Below are positions 51,139 through 59,665 of a DNA stretch of 64,000 nt, in pieces (positions within the stretch are counted from its first letter, which is position 1; each line of letters opens with the position of its first letter). The notes below the pieces were generated by a model. It had not been told where the DNA came from and ran no database searches. It was given only the letters and a program-made list of their open reading frames with translations. The position numbers were made by a program, and so were the translations under genes. Source of the DNA: Hymenobacter sp. YC55 (lineage in GTDB: Bacteria; Bacteroidota; Bacteroidia; Cytophagales; Hymenobacteraceae); NCBI RefSeq assembly GCF_029433095.1, contig NZ_JARNTX010000004.1:62001-126000 (forward strand), written 5' to 3'.

Positions 51139-52344
51139 CTACGCAGAAGGGCTTCCTAAATCCAACTGCATAAGTTGTCCTGATGGGGTAATGACTTGCT
51201 CCATCGCCTTGCCAGCTTTTTCGATAGAAGGCTTGCGCTTGTTTTTCAGGAGCAAGAAATATTTCTCGAAATACGTGTAGCTCAACCAAGCCAACCCTGC
51301 GCTCAAAGGCAGTGCAATAGCAACTCGGATAACTGTATTGAGCGGTGTAGAAGGGATGTGCAACTGGTGCGAACTAAGGGCTAGTAGCTCAAGCACAATG
51401 CTGTGCAAGCAGTAGAAACCATACGTAAAGGTGCCCCAATACGTCAGGAAGGGGATGTTCTTGATTTTAAACCAGGAGCGAGTAGCGTAATTCTGCTCTA
51501 GAATAACCAGAACAAAAAAGAAAGATTGCGTGATGTGCTGATCGGTAACGGCTTTTATCGCTGAAGGAAGAAATTTCTGTGGCCCTAGAGTAAGTAGGCC
51601 GAGCAGATAAATACCGGTAATGGTCCAGCGCGACCAACCAGCAATAAATTGACGGAATGCCGGATAGCGGAAACAGAGCCAACCAGCGCCGCCGCCCATT
51701 GCCATATCCGATATAACGGCGAATGTATGCCGGTACGTCAGGAAAAAGTTAGCCTGATGCGTGAAGCGGAACCAGAAGGAGGCCGCCATGATCAACAGGA
51801 ACGCGCCCGGCCGCCAACGACGGAAAACAAACATCAGCAATACGGGCCACACCAGATAAAATTGCTCCTCAACGGCTACAGACCACAATACAGCTAAGCT
51901 GCCAGCGGCCGGCTGCACTCCCTTCCAAACTGAATCCATGTTGCCAAGGAAAATCATGTGCAACCCGAGGCTGGCAGTTTCATGATGGGGCATGTTGAAC
52001 CAGTGCATGACGAGGGGATGCACAAAAAATCCATACACGATGACCACATAGAATACAGGCCAAATGCGCAGGATACGGCGGCGATAGAAATCCAGCAGGT
52101 TAATTCGTTGGTGCCGTTGCTCTTCTTCTAAGAGGAGATAAGTAATCAGGAAGCCTGACAGTACATAGAAGAAATTGACCCCTAGAGTGCCCTTGTTGAA
52201 TATACTAAATGCAGGAGAGGAAGCTAATTCTCCAGGCGCAGTGGCTACAAGGCCATGAAAAGCAAAAACTCCTAGGCAAGCTAACGTGCGTAATCCGTCT
52301 AGATTAGGAAAATAAATTTTGGGTCGCTGAGAGCTGGATTGCAT
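51139..52344 (-). CDS. Acyltransferase family 3 (OafA/NodX-type) membrane protein
   Basis: A 401-residue membrane acyltransferase that should transfer an acyl group, often acetyl, to a sugar of a surface polysaccharide. The signature YFPNLDGLRTLACLGVFAFHG contains the conserved arginine and histidine of the catalytic region (FAFH). Further typical segments are FFYVLSGFLITYLL, DFYRRRILRIWPVFY and VLWSVAVEEQFYLVWPVL. About ten hydrophobic segments are visible. A GTG at 52350 and an ATG at 52344 are both possible; I use the ATG. It is divergent from bshC across 366 bases. Confidence 0.9.
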   Translation of the reverse strand: MQSSSQRPKIYFPNLDGLRTLACLGVFAFHGLVATAPGELASSPAFSIFNKGTLGVNFFYVLSGFLITYLLLEEEQRHQRINLLDFYRRRILRIWPVFYVVIVYGFFVHPLVMHWFNMPHHETASLGLHMIFLGNMDSVWKGVQPAAGSLAVLWSVAVEEQFYLVWPVLLMFVFRRWRPGAFLLIMAASFWFRFTHQANFFLTYRHTFAVISDMAMGGGAGWLCFRYPAFRQFIAGWSRWTITGIYLLGLLTLGPQKFLPSAIKAVTDQHITQSFFFVLVILEQNYATRSWFKIKNIPFLTYWGTFTYGFYCLHSIVLELLALSSHQLHIPSTPLNTVIRVAIALPLSAGLAWLSYTYFEKYFLLLKNKRKPSIEKAGKAMEQVITPSGQLMQLDLGSPSA

Positions 52345-52710
52345 AGACACTCGACATTAAAGCGTTTTAATGCCCAAATATTGCTAAATAATATGGATGT
52401 GGTACAAAGTAGCACCACTTTTTTACTGATAAATCTAACTATCCTAGAATAGTTATAACAAGAACAGGGGTACCTAAGGTTTAGATTATATTTTTATTGC
52501 ACTCTATACGTGAATTTATAGATGGAAGTTTCTAATTCTAAATGCATTCAAGGGGTTAAGTGTTATTAATTTGTAGTTAAAATATAGATATTTATATATT
52601 AATAGGGTGTGGGGTTGTGCATGTAAGTACCCCTCGGGTTGAGCGGATCCCACAAATTGCCAGTTACTTTGTGGCGGCTGGCCGGTTATAGCCGAATTAT
52701 TCTTCATTGT
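52345..52710. other. AT-rich divergent region upstream of the acyltransferase gene and bshC
   Basis: Bases 52380-52610 are strongly AT-rich. A weak -7-like TTACTTTG (52667-52674, one mismatch) may serve bshC. A longer frame extends bshC upstream to 52639, but it has no family match. Nothing else is recognisable. Confidence 0.4.
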
Positions 52711-54303
52711 ATGTCCGTCACGACCCTGCGCTACGCCGATACCGGCGCATTTTCCTCTTTGCTCACTGCTTATCTGGCCCGGCACGAAGCCCTGATTCCA
52801 TTTTATCACCGCTTTCCGACCCTCGATGAATTTGCAGCGCAGATAGAAGAGAAGAAAACCCACTACACCCCCGAAGCCAGAAAGCGGCTAGTTGCTGCCC
52901 TGCGGGAACAGTACGCTACGCTGCCCGATGTACACGAGCAAGTACAAGCCAACCTCGACTTGCTGGCTAAGGACACCACCTTTACTATCACCACCGGCCA
53001 CCAGCTTAATCTGCTAACGGGCCCTCTGTACTTTGTGTACAAGATCGTAACGGCTATCAAGCTTAGTCGTCAGCTGAAAGAACAGTATCCGCAGTACGAT
53101 TTTGTGCCGATGTACTGGATGGCCACCGAAGACCACGACTTCGCCGAAATCAACCATCTGCACCTGTTCGGGAAAAAATACGAGTGGAACTCAACTGAAC
53201 AAGGCGGACCAGTAGGGCGGCTGAAGCTAGCTGGCCTGCGGGAAGAGCTACTCGACCAACTGCCAGCCGACGTGCCCGCTGCCTTCCGTGAAGCATATCA
53301 GGAGTCGGCAACGCTGGCCGAGGCCATGCGTCGGCTTACGCATAGCATGTTTGGGCAGTATGGCTTAGTAAGCCTTGATGCAGACAACCCCGACTTAAAG
53401 CAAGCGTTGGTGCCGGTACTGGAACGCGAGATTCTAGAGCAAGCTTCCAATAAAGCGGTGCAAGTAGCCAATACACAGCTGGAAGCTGCTGGTTTCAAGC
53501 CGCAAGTGTATTCGCGCCCTTTGAATCTGTTTTTCCTGACCGATACCGGCAAACGGGAGCGTTTGGAGTACGATGCGGCCGCCGACTGCGTGCAGATAAC
53601 CGTGCGCAACACCAACCGATGTCATACCCAGGAAGAACTACTAGAGTTAGCCCGGCAGCATCCCGAGCAGTTCAGCCCCAACGTGGTGCTGCGGCCGCTG
53701 TACCAAGAGCTGCTCTTACCCAACCTGTGTTACATCGGGGGCGGCGCGGAGGTGGCATATTGGTTTCAACTAAAGCAGGTGTTTGCCGATAATCAGGTGC
53801 CGTATCCGATTTTGCTGCTCCGCAACTCGGCCCAATACATCGGAAAAGCTAGTGCGGGCAAGTTGCGCAAGCTCGGTCTGACTTCGACGGATATCTTCCG
53901 GCCGCTGCCCGACCTGAAGAAGCAGGTCGGTGCATCGTTAGGGCAGGAGGAGGTTAGCCTTGCGGCGCAACAACAGGCACTGGCGGCCGTGTTCAAGGAA
54001 GTATCGGACTTGGCGCAGCGCCTCGATCCTACGTTGGTACGCACGGTGGCAGCCGAGCAGCAGAAAGCCGCTAGCAGCTTAGCCGGACTAGAGAAGCGCC
54101 TAAGTAAAGCGGCGGAAGCCAAGCATGAAACGGCGTACAGCCAGCTCGCCGCCCTCAAGGACAAGCTCATGCCCGACGGCCAGCTGCAGGAACGTATCGA
54201 CAACGTACTTAGCATCCTGATTAACAATCCGCAGTTCATCGACCAGTTGTTGGAAGCTTTCGACCCGCTGGCGCTGGAGTTTACGGTGCTCGAAGAAGAG
54301 TAG
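52711..54303 (+). CDS. bshC: Bacillithiol biosynthesis cysteine-adding enzyme BshC
   Basis: A 530-residue protein proposed to add cysteine to glucosaminyl-malate, the last step of bacillithiol synthesis. The N-terminal part shows ITTGHQLNLLTGPLYFVYK and YPQYDFVPMYWMATEDHDF, both strongly conserved in BshC. LCYIGGGAEVAYWFQLK and LLRNSAQYIGKASAG follow, and the C-terminus is a long coiled coil. The ATG at 52711 gives the family start. Bacillithiol is used by many Bacteroidota as the main low-molecular-weight thiol. bshA and bshB are not in the window. Confidence 0.95.
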   Translation: MSVTTLRYADTGAFSSLLTAYLARHEALIPFYHRFPTLDEFAAQIEEKKTHYTPEARKRLVAALREQYATLPDVHEQVQANLDLLAKDTTFTITTGHQLNLLTGPLYFVYKIVTAIKLSRQLKEQYPQYDFVPMYWMATEDHDFAEINHLHLFGKKYEWNSTEQGGPVGRLKLAGLREELLDQLPADVPAAFREAYQESATLAEAMRRLTHSMFGQYGLVSLDADNPDLKQALVPVLEREILEQASNKAVQVANTQLEAAGFKPQVYSRPLNLFFLTDTGKRERLEYDAAADCVQITVRNTNRCHTQEELLELARQHPEQFSPNVVLRPLYQELLLPNLCYIGGGAEVAYWFQLKQVFADNQVPYPILLLRNSAQYIGKASAGKLRKLGLTSTDIFRPLPDLKKQVGASLGQEEVSLAAQQQALAAVFKEVSDLAQRLDPTLVRTVAAEQQKAASSLAGLEKRLSKAAEAKHETAYSQLAALKDKLMPDGQLQERIDNVLSILINNPQFIDQLLEAFDPLALEFTVLEEE

Positions 54304-54332
54304 TAACGCAGGACGCCTAGCTTTGCTGTTAG

Positions 54333-54369
54333 TTGCCGTAGCGCGGGCTAAGTTTCCGCGCTACGGCAA
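54333..54369 (+). terminator. 14-bp perfect hairpin between bshC and the cyclo-ligase gene
   Basis: TTGCCGTAGCGCGG (54333-54346) pairs perfectly with CCGCGCTACGGCAA (54356-54369). No T-run follows. The TAGCGCG core resembles the arms of the element near ftsY, so it may be a member of the same palindrome family rather than a terminator. Confidence 0.5.
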
Positions 54370-54416
54370 ACCATATGAATAGTGCCCGGCGCATGCTGAA
54401 GCCTATACTACACTCC

Positions 54417-54989
54417 ATGACCAAAGCTGACTTGCGCCGTGAGGCCTTGGCCCGCCGCCGAGCCTTGTCCGCTGACGAATTGGTGCGGCGGAGCATTGAA
54501 CTGCAGAAGCGCTTATCGGAGCACTTCGCGGTAGCAGCGTGGAATTGGCTGCATGTGTTCCTGCCAATTCCTCAGCAAAACGAGCCCGATACCTGGCGCA
54601 TCATCCGCTGGATATGGGAGCAGAAACTGCCCGTGCAGCTAGCTGTACCCATCGTACAGCCCGACGGCCAAAGCCTACGCCACTACCGCCTCACCCCCGA
54701 CACCCAGTTAGCTACCAACCGGTGGGGAATACCCGAGCCAGTTGGGGCCGCAGAAGTTTTGCCGCCGCAGTTTGATGCTGTTCTGGTGCCGCTGCTTGCT
54801 TTCGACGAAGAAGGCCACCGGGTAGGCTATGGGAAAGGCTTCTACGACCGGTTCTTGCTGGATTGCCGCTCAGATGCGTTGCGTATTGGGCTGAGTTTGG
54901 AGCCGCCGGTTCCGAAGATTATAGATGCTTGGTCGGGTGATGTACAGCTCCATGCGTGCGTGACGCCGGAAGGGGTGCGGTGGTTTTGA
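54417..54989 (+). CDS. 5-formyltetrahydrofolate cyclo-ligase
   Basis: A 190-residue enzyme that turns 5-formyl-THF into 5,10-methenyl-THF with ATP. The N-terminal part TKADLRREALARRRAL is the substrate-binding opening of the family. The ATP site is in VPLLAFDEEGHRVGYGKGFYDRFL, the strongly conserved GYGKGFYDR motif. The ATG at 54417 is preferred; the frame reaches 54375 but the family start fits the inner methionine. The gene lies close to bshC on the same strand, with no evident functional link. Confidence 0.93.
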   Translation: MTKADLRREALARRRALSADELVRRSIELQKRLSEHFAVAAWNWLHVFLPIPQQNEPDTWRIIRWIWEQKLPVQLAVPIVQPDGQSLRHYRLTPDTQLATNRWGIPEPVGAAEVLPPQFDAVLVPLLAFDEEGHRVGYGKGFYDRFLLDCRSDALRIGLSLEPPVPKIIDAWSGDVQLHACVTPEGVRWF

Positions 54990-55102
54990 GAGGCAGCAAG
55001 GCAGCCATGACCAATAGGGCAGACGGTAGCAGAAATCACAAGCAATAAGCAGCTACACAGTACCGTTGCTTGGTTGTTCGTTCACTATATACTGTTCTCG
55101 TT

Positions 55103-55615
55103 ATGGCTGAAATTCAATCTTCCGCTCCCGCTGGCCGTGGCACCAAGCCTCGCCGCAAGAAAATGTCGACCCGCATCGACATGACCCCCATGGTCGACCT
55201 GGCCTTCCTACTGCTCACCTTCTTTATTCTGACGGCTTCGTTCAATAAGCCAACGGTTATGGAACTGGCTATGCCTGATAAGAAGGGTCCTTCGTCCGAT
55301 ATATCTGCAAGTCGGGCGCTCACGCTAATCCTAGGCAAGAACGGCCAGGTGCATTACTTCTTCGGCTTGAATACCAAAGCCGAGCCCGCCACACTACACA
55401 CCACTACGTTCAGCTCGGAAGGGCTGCGGCGGGTGCTACTTGAGCGGCAACGGCAACTGCCAGCTCCCACGGTACTTATCAAGGCTGGTCAGGATGCTAA
55501 ATACCGCGACTTAGTAGACGTGCTAGATGAAATGACCATTACCGATCAGCAGAAATACGCGTTGGTTGACTTGTCTGCTGACGACAAGAAGCTGCTGGAA
55601 AAGAACTCGTTATAA
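55103..55615 (+). CDS. exbD: ExbD/TolR-type biopolymer transport protein (solitary)
   Basis: A 170-residue membrane protein with one N-terminal helix (TPMVDLAFLLLTFFILTASF) preceded by a basic tail, and a periplasmic domain. The TxMVDxxFxLLxFF motif contains the proton-path aspartate of ExbD/TolR. The C-terminal half has the ExbD fold (RQLPAPTVLIKAGQDAKYRDL). ExbD normally works with ExbB and TonB, which are not next to it here. The ATG at 55103 is the likely start (MAEIQSS). Confidence 0.9.
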   Translation: MAEIQSSAPAGRGTKPRRKKMSTRIDMTPMVDLAFLLLTFFILTASFNKPTVMELAMPDKKGPSSDISASRALTLILGKNGQVHYFFGLNTKAEPATLHTTTFSSEGLRRVLLERQRQLPAPTVLIKAGQDAKYRDLVDVLDEMTITDQQKYALVDLSADDKKLLEKNSL

Positions 55616-55621
55616 GTTGGA

Positions 55622-55662
55622 GTAAGCTAGCTGCTTGCTGCATCAGCGAGTAGCTAGCTTAC
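55622..55662 (+). terminator. exbD: 19-bp strand-specific hairpin after exbD
   Basis: Positions 55622-55640 pair with 55644-55662 around CAT, with two G-T wobbles. In plus-strand RNA both are G-U pairs, while minus-strand RNA would have A-C mismatches, so the structure favours plus-strand transcripts. It overlaps the last codons of the convergent gene. Confidence 0.55.
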
Positions 55663-56131
55663 CGACTTGGTAGCTGCTATAGCCGAAAGTAGCCACTGCC
55701 AAGAGCTGCAAGACATACGCGCCGTTTAACAGTACTTGGTAAAAATTAACAGGTGATGCAGGAGGTATTTCGGTAGCGTTTAGAGGTGGATAAATTCTCC
55801 AGCCCCCCATACTGCCTACAACTAGCGGCGAAAGCAAGCAGGTAACTATGCCAATCAACAGGGCACTAAGTGCTGCAAGCAGTAGGTAAGTCTGAAGAGG
55901 ATACCGACTTCGCAATAACATAAAGAAGCCGACCACCAAGAGGAGAAGTAGAAATAATACTCCCACAAACACTACAGGCTGCACAACGAAATAGGTGTTG
56001 TGCATCTGGATATCAAGCTGTGGCTGCAACAGCGCGCCGAATCCGAGAAAGACACCTGCCAGCAAAAAAGCTAACCCCAACGACACCAATAACCAACGCA
56101 GCACTAGCTGCAACGTTTTCGAGGATATCAC
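55643..56131 (-). CDS. Small membrane protein with two cytochrome-oxidase-subunit-I-like motifs
   Basis: A 162-residue membrane protein with about four hydrophobic segments. A GTG start at 56131 is chosen because it overlaps the upstream stop (GTGA). It carries LDIQMHNTYFVV (residues 39-50), which matches the D-x-LHDTY-FVV block of cytochrome oxidase subunit I, and GWRIYPPLNA (110-119), which matches the GWT.YPPL block of the same protein, but in reversed order. The heme and copper histidine set is absent, so it is not an oxidase. I know of no function. It is the last gene of a three-gene operon. Confidence 0.75.
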   Translation of the reverse strand: MISSKTLQLVLRWLLVSLGLAFLLAGVFLGFGALLQPQLDIQMHNTYFVVQPVVFVGVLFLLLLLVVGFFMLLRSRYPLQTYLLLAALSALLIGIVTCLLSPLVVGSMGGWRIYPPLNATEIPPASPVNFYQVLLNGAYVLQLLAVATFGYSSYQVGKLATR

Positions 56132-56751
56132 GGTGTGGTTGGTGAGGTAGAAGATGTCGGCAGCACATCCACTTGCTTGATGCGCGCCTGCCCCCACGGC
56201 GCAATACTGACTTGCACTCGCAATGATTGTTTTGGCTTGAGCTTACGGCCAGTGTCTTCGGGTACATAATATCGTTCGAAGCCGTAGCGGAGGCGTATGC
56301 TGCGCCGAAAAGCATCGGCCACCCATCCCCGGAGCACTACTTGGTTGGCCGGCACGGTAGGCTCCTGCGGATACACGCCCACCGCCTCGTAGTTGCCCTG
56401 GCGGGACTCTAGCACCACGTACACGGCCTGCTTGCGGCGCGGCCTACCGGGGCCCCGCCACAAGTGACCGGGAATTTGGCTGATGCTATAATTTAGGTTG
56501 AGATAGTCGCCGTAGAGTAGGTCGCGCGGGTCTACGGGGGTGCTACGAAGCGTGATGGTCCGGCCAAAAGCAGCGGTAGCATAGCCAGCGGCGGCTACTG
56601 CTAACACAAACAGCACCTGCGCTACCACCAGCCACCGCACACCCTGCCGCCGGCGCGACTCTTGCACCTGCGGCAACGGCGCGGGTGTAGGCAGCGTGGT
56701 AGCAGCCGGCGTAGCGGCATTCGAAGAAGAAAGTTCGGGAGAAGTCGGCAT
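56128..56751 (-). CDS. GDYXXLXY-domain protein
   Basis: A 207-residue protein with one membrane helix (about 38-58, WLVVAQVLFVLAVAAAGYA) and a periplasmic GDYXXLXY domain, named after YGDYLNLNYSISQIP, which occurs here near residues 84-98. This domain typically follows a DUF2157 protein, as it does here with 3 bases between the stop and this start. The N-terminal 35 residues are low-complexity (Ala/Thr/Pro). The function of the pair is unknown. Confidence 0.88.
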   Translation of the reverse strand: MPTSPELSSSNAATPAATTLPTPAPLPQVQESRRRQGVRWLVVAQVLFVLAVAAAGYATAAFGRTITLRSTPVDPRDLLYGDYLNLNYSISQIPGHLWRGPGRPRRKQAVYVVLESRQGNYEAVGVYPQEPTVPANQVVLRGWVADAFRRSIRLRYGFERYYVPEDTGRKLKPKQSLRVQVSIAPWGQARIKQVDVLPTSSTSPTTP

Positions 56752-56754
56752 GGG

Positions 56755-57969
56755 TTAGTCGGGGGCTTTCACCGAAAATGTTTGGGTGGCGCGGCGCCGC
56801 AAAACCCACCATAAGCCGAGCAGCAGCAACCCACCCAGCAAGAAAAACAGCGACTTATCCATGAAGCCCCACGTGAGCTTGAAGTAAGCAACTGCCGTGG
56901 TCAGGATAAACAGGGCGGTGCCGAGCGTTACGCGGTCCGGGTTGTGCTCGTGATGGGCGCGGGCTAGCACCGACCCGGAATATGCGTACAGCACTACCAG
57001 CGTAGCCACGGCCAGCGGCAGCCCGCCCGGCAAATAGAAGCCCGGCAACAGCAGCAGCCAGTCGGTGGCGCTGCTTAGGCGGCCTCGGGCTCGTTTGCCC
57101 CATAGCGACAAAGCCAGTACCACGCCAAGCGCCGCCAGATATGCTAGCAACGGTGGCCGCAATTCTCCAGCGTAGGTATCCGTTTCGCCGAACAAAGCCA
57201 GCCCCAGCGTGAACAGGAAAGCAGCCACTAGCGGCGGCCCTTGCAAGGCGCGGCCGGCGGGCCGGTCGGTTTGCCAATCACCTGCCGCGTAAATCAACAT
57301 GGCTGGTACAAAGAACCACGTGATTTTGATATGCAAGTGGTTTATCAGCAAGGCAGCCTGCCACAGTAGGCCCGTTGCTAGTACGCCACCTAGCAGCGAA
57401 TCGGGGCGGCGCCACCAGTAGTAGCCTAGTCCGCCCGCGGTTAGCGCCGCCGTGAAATAGCTGAACACGCCTAGCTGCCCGGTGTTGTAGCCCTGCACAA
57501 TGCCTCCGATAACAACGGTAAGCAGAAATACAAACTGGCTACGGTACAGCCACGTCAGCAGGATGCCGACTACCGCCCAAGCCAGCAACCCCGTAAGGTC
57601 GTAGCCGATGAGCTGGTACATCTGGCTGGTGAGCACAATGCTGGCCCCGAACAGAATCAGCCCCAAGCCTACCAGCCCCATACCCAGCGCCTCGTACTGG
57701 CGGCGCAGAAAGTATTCGGCGGCGGCGTAAGCCCCCGTCAGACTGCCGAGCAGCAGCCCTAGCCGCATGAGTTCTGGCATCTCCTGCCAGTTGGCGGCCA
57801 CTACGCTCAATGCACTCAGCCCGATAAGCAAACTGCCTAATAGTGGCAGCAACCCTATAGCACGTTGTTCGGCCGGGTAGAGAGCCAGCAGTTGCGCGTG
57901 CTGCTCCGGGCTGATAATGCCTTTGCGCACCCATTCCACCCCGTCCGTTTCTAATAATTTACGACTCAT
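56755..57969 (-). CDS. DUF2157 polytopic membrane protein
   Basis: A 404-residue inner-membrane protein with about ten hydrophobic segments and a short N-terminal cytoplasmic helix domain (LLETDGVEWVRKGIISPEQ), the DUF2157 signature. Segments such as LPLLGSLLIGLSALSVVAANW and AEYFLRRQYEALGMGLVGLG are typical. It is the first gene of an operon with the GDYXXLXY protein and the COX1-motif protein. DUF2157 function is unknown. A C-terminal basic tail (RRRATQTFSVKAPD) follows the last helix. Confidence 0.88.
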   Translation of the reverse strand: MSRKLLETDGVEWVRKGIISPEQHAQLLALYPAEQRAIGLLPLLGSLLIGLSALSVVAANWQEMPELMRLGLLLGSLTGAYAAAEYFLRRQYEALGMGLVGLGLILFGASIVLTSQMYQLIGYDLTGLLAWAVVGILLTWLYRSQFVFLLTVVIGGIVQGYNTGQLGVFSYFTAALTAGGLGYYWWRRPDSLLGGVLATGLLWQAALLINHLHIKITWFFVPAMLIYAAGDWQTDRPAGRALQGPPLVAAFLFTLGLALFGETDTYAGELRPPLLAYLAALGVVLALSLWGKRARGRLSSATDWLLLLPGFYLPGGLPLAVATLVVLYAYSGSVLARAHHEHNPDRVTLGTALFILTTAVAYFKLTWGFMDKSLFFLLGGLLLLGLWWVLRRRATQTFSVKAPD

Positions 57970-58079
57970 AGATACTGCAACATACGCAGAAGGTATAATT
58001 CACGAGCTTTTCCTGCGACACATGAGAAGCTGTAGTTCTGTACGGATCCCAAAAGGTTCTCTGGTATTCGCCTTCGTTG

Positions 58080-58322
58080 CTAGTTAGGGCTGAACTGCTG
58101 GAACCACTGTACGTCCACGTCGCGGTACCATTCTGTGTGCTTTGAAACGCAACCACAAGCTGGGCACCACGTGTCTAACCATTGTTTGCGGCAGTTTGGG
58201 CATTGGCCAGCCGTATCAAATGTATTCCACTGGTGCAGGCAGGTGCACTGCCAAAGCTTGTCGTTGCCCGAAGGCTGCCAATTGCATTTCGGGCAAGCAA
58301 TAATGAGTTGATGGTCAGGCAT
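58080..58322 (-). CDS. Small double zinc-ribbon protein
   Basis: An 80-residue cysteine- and tryptophan-rich protein. Cysteines at 10, 13, 26, 28, 41, 44, 53, 56 and 58 and histidines at 30 and 62 form two likely zinc ribbons (CPKC...CTCLH and CPNC...CPACGC). The WNTFDTAGQCPNC and EWYRD segments are conserved in a small protein found in several phyla, as I recall. There are no membrane or signal segments. The function is unknown. It lies between DUF2157 and mnmD on the same strand. Confidence 0.7.
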   Translation of the reverse strand: MPDHQLIIACPKCNWQPSGNDKLWQCTCLHQWNTFDTAGQCPNCRKQWLDTWCPACGCVSKHTEWYRDVDVQWFQQFSPN

Positions 58323-58362
58323 TACTTGGCAATGTTAGATTACAGTCGTGAGGTTCGGCGGG

Positions 58363-59049
58363 TTATGCCGCTTTTCTCGCCCGCGTCATTTCGCGCTTGC
58401 CGGGTGGACCCGGAATTTTCTCCACCAGCCAGCCAGCGGCCTTCAGGCTGCGACGGAAGCTACCCTTGGCGCAGTAACTCACCAGCACGCCACCTGGTGC
58501 AGTGGCGGCGTAGAGTTGGGCAAACACCTCATCATTCCACATATCTGGCTGCTTTTCAGGCGCAAAGGCATCGAAGTAGACAACGTGGTAGGTGTCGTTG
58601 GGCAGTGGGGTGTCTTGCAGGGCACCGGCAATTTTATGGAGCGCAAACCGCGGCGTGAGTTTCACCAACGTATCCCACGCGGCGCTGTGCAATTGCTGAT
58701 GATAATCGAGTAGCTCTGGGTTGAGCACGTACCGCTCCACGCCAAGCGTCTCGATGACAGCGACTGGCAACGGATATTTCTCGATGGTGTCGTAGCGAAT
58801 GGGGGAGGGGCTGGCTAGGCTGCGCTGCAAGGTCAGCAAGGCGTTGAGTCCGGTGCCGAACCCAATTTCCAGTATCCGCACTGGGCTGGTAGACCCTGCC
58901 AGCACTGGTTCAAGGCCGGCGCCTAAGTATACGTGTTGGGCCTCCTGAACTGCTCCGTGGGTGCTGTGGTAGTGCTCGTCTAGCTCGGGCACGTACAGCG
59001 TACTCGAGCCGTCGGCCGTGACGCGAACTTCTACTTTGGGAGTAATCAT
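58363..59049 (-). CDS. mnmD: tRNA 5-methylaminomethyl-2-thiouridine-forming methyltransferase MnmD
   Basis: A 228-residue methyltransferase of the DUF752/MnmD family, the methylation half of MnmC, acting on the wobble uridine of some tRNAs. The family segments are STLYVPELDEHYHSTHGAVQE, LEIGFGTGLNALLTL (SAM motif I), VVYFDAFAPEKQPDMWND and GVLVSYCAKGSFRRSLKAAGW. The MnmC oxidase domain is absent, so this is the separate form. The start at the ATG at 59049 gives MITPKVEVRV; the frame to 59163 adds hydrophobic residues not found in the family. Confidence 0.9.
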   Translation of the reverse strand: MITPKVEVRVTADGSSTLYVPELDEHYHSTHGAVQEAQHVYLGAGLEPVLAGSTSPVRILEIGFGTGLNALLTLQRSLASPSPIRYDTIEKYPLPVAVIETLGVERYVLNPELLDYHQQLHSAAWDTLVKLTPRFALHKIAGALQDTPLPNDTYHVVYFDAFAPEKQPDMWNDEVFAQLYAATAPGGVLVSYCAKGSFRRSLKAAGWLVEKIPGPPGKREMTRARKAA

Positions 59050-59189
59050 GAGGGTGAAAACGATAATAGCGCTAGTAAAGAAGGAATAGCAGAAAGATAT
59101 ACGAGGTAAGGGGTGGCGCGGCTTGTTTGCTGGTTGGTCCGTATGCAGAAAGCCGCATAGCAATTTTGGTTTTCAACTAAGCTCTCCTT

Positions 59190-59615
59190 ATGCCCCGCGT
59201 CAAAGTAAATCTACCCGAAACTTTTCTGTTCTCGGTTGCCATTCCCGTCCGCATCACCGACCTCAACTACGGCGCCCACCTCGGCAACGATTCTTTGCTC
59301 GGGATACTGCACGAAGCTCGGGTGCAGTTCTTCCAGCACATAGGCCAGTCAGAGGTGGACCGCGCCACGGGGCAGGGCTACATCATGGCCGATGTGGCTA
59401 TCGAGTACAAGGGAGAAGCGTTTTACGGAGACGTGCTGCACATTCAGATAGCCGCCAACGACCTGCACCCCTACGGCTTCGATGTGGTGTACAGCGTTGT
59501 AAACCAAGACGGCCGCGAAGTAGCCAGAGCCAAAACCGGCATGCTCCGCTTCGATTACAATACGCGGAAGCTGCTGCGTTTGTCGGAGGAAGTAACGGCC
59601 CGGTTGAGTAGTTAA
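59190..59615 (+). CDS. Hotdog-fold acyl-CoA thioesterase
   Basis: A 141-residue 4-hydroxybenzoyl-CoA-thioesterase-type hotdog protein. IRITDLNYGAHLGNDSLLGILHEARVQFF (in two parts) holds the conserved Asp/Asn-Gly region of the active site, and VAIEYKGEAFYGDVLHIQI is the central beta-sheet. It should cleave short or aromatic acyl-CoA thioesters in the cytoplasm. The substrate is unknown. It is divergent from mnmD and followed 50 bases later by a TonB_C-like gene. Confidence 0.88.
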   Translation: MPRVKVNLPETFLFSVAIPVRITDLNYGAHLGNDSLLGILHEARVQFFQHIGQSEVDRATGQGYIMADVAIEYKGEAFYGDVLHIQIAANDLHPYGFDVVYSVVNQDGREVARAKTGMLRFDYNTRKLLRLSEEVTARLSS

Positions 59616-59665
59616 GCTTTTGTCAACGATAGTCCGTTATCTTTCATCTCAACGCTTCCTCTGCT

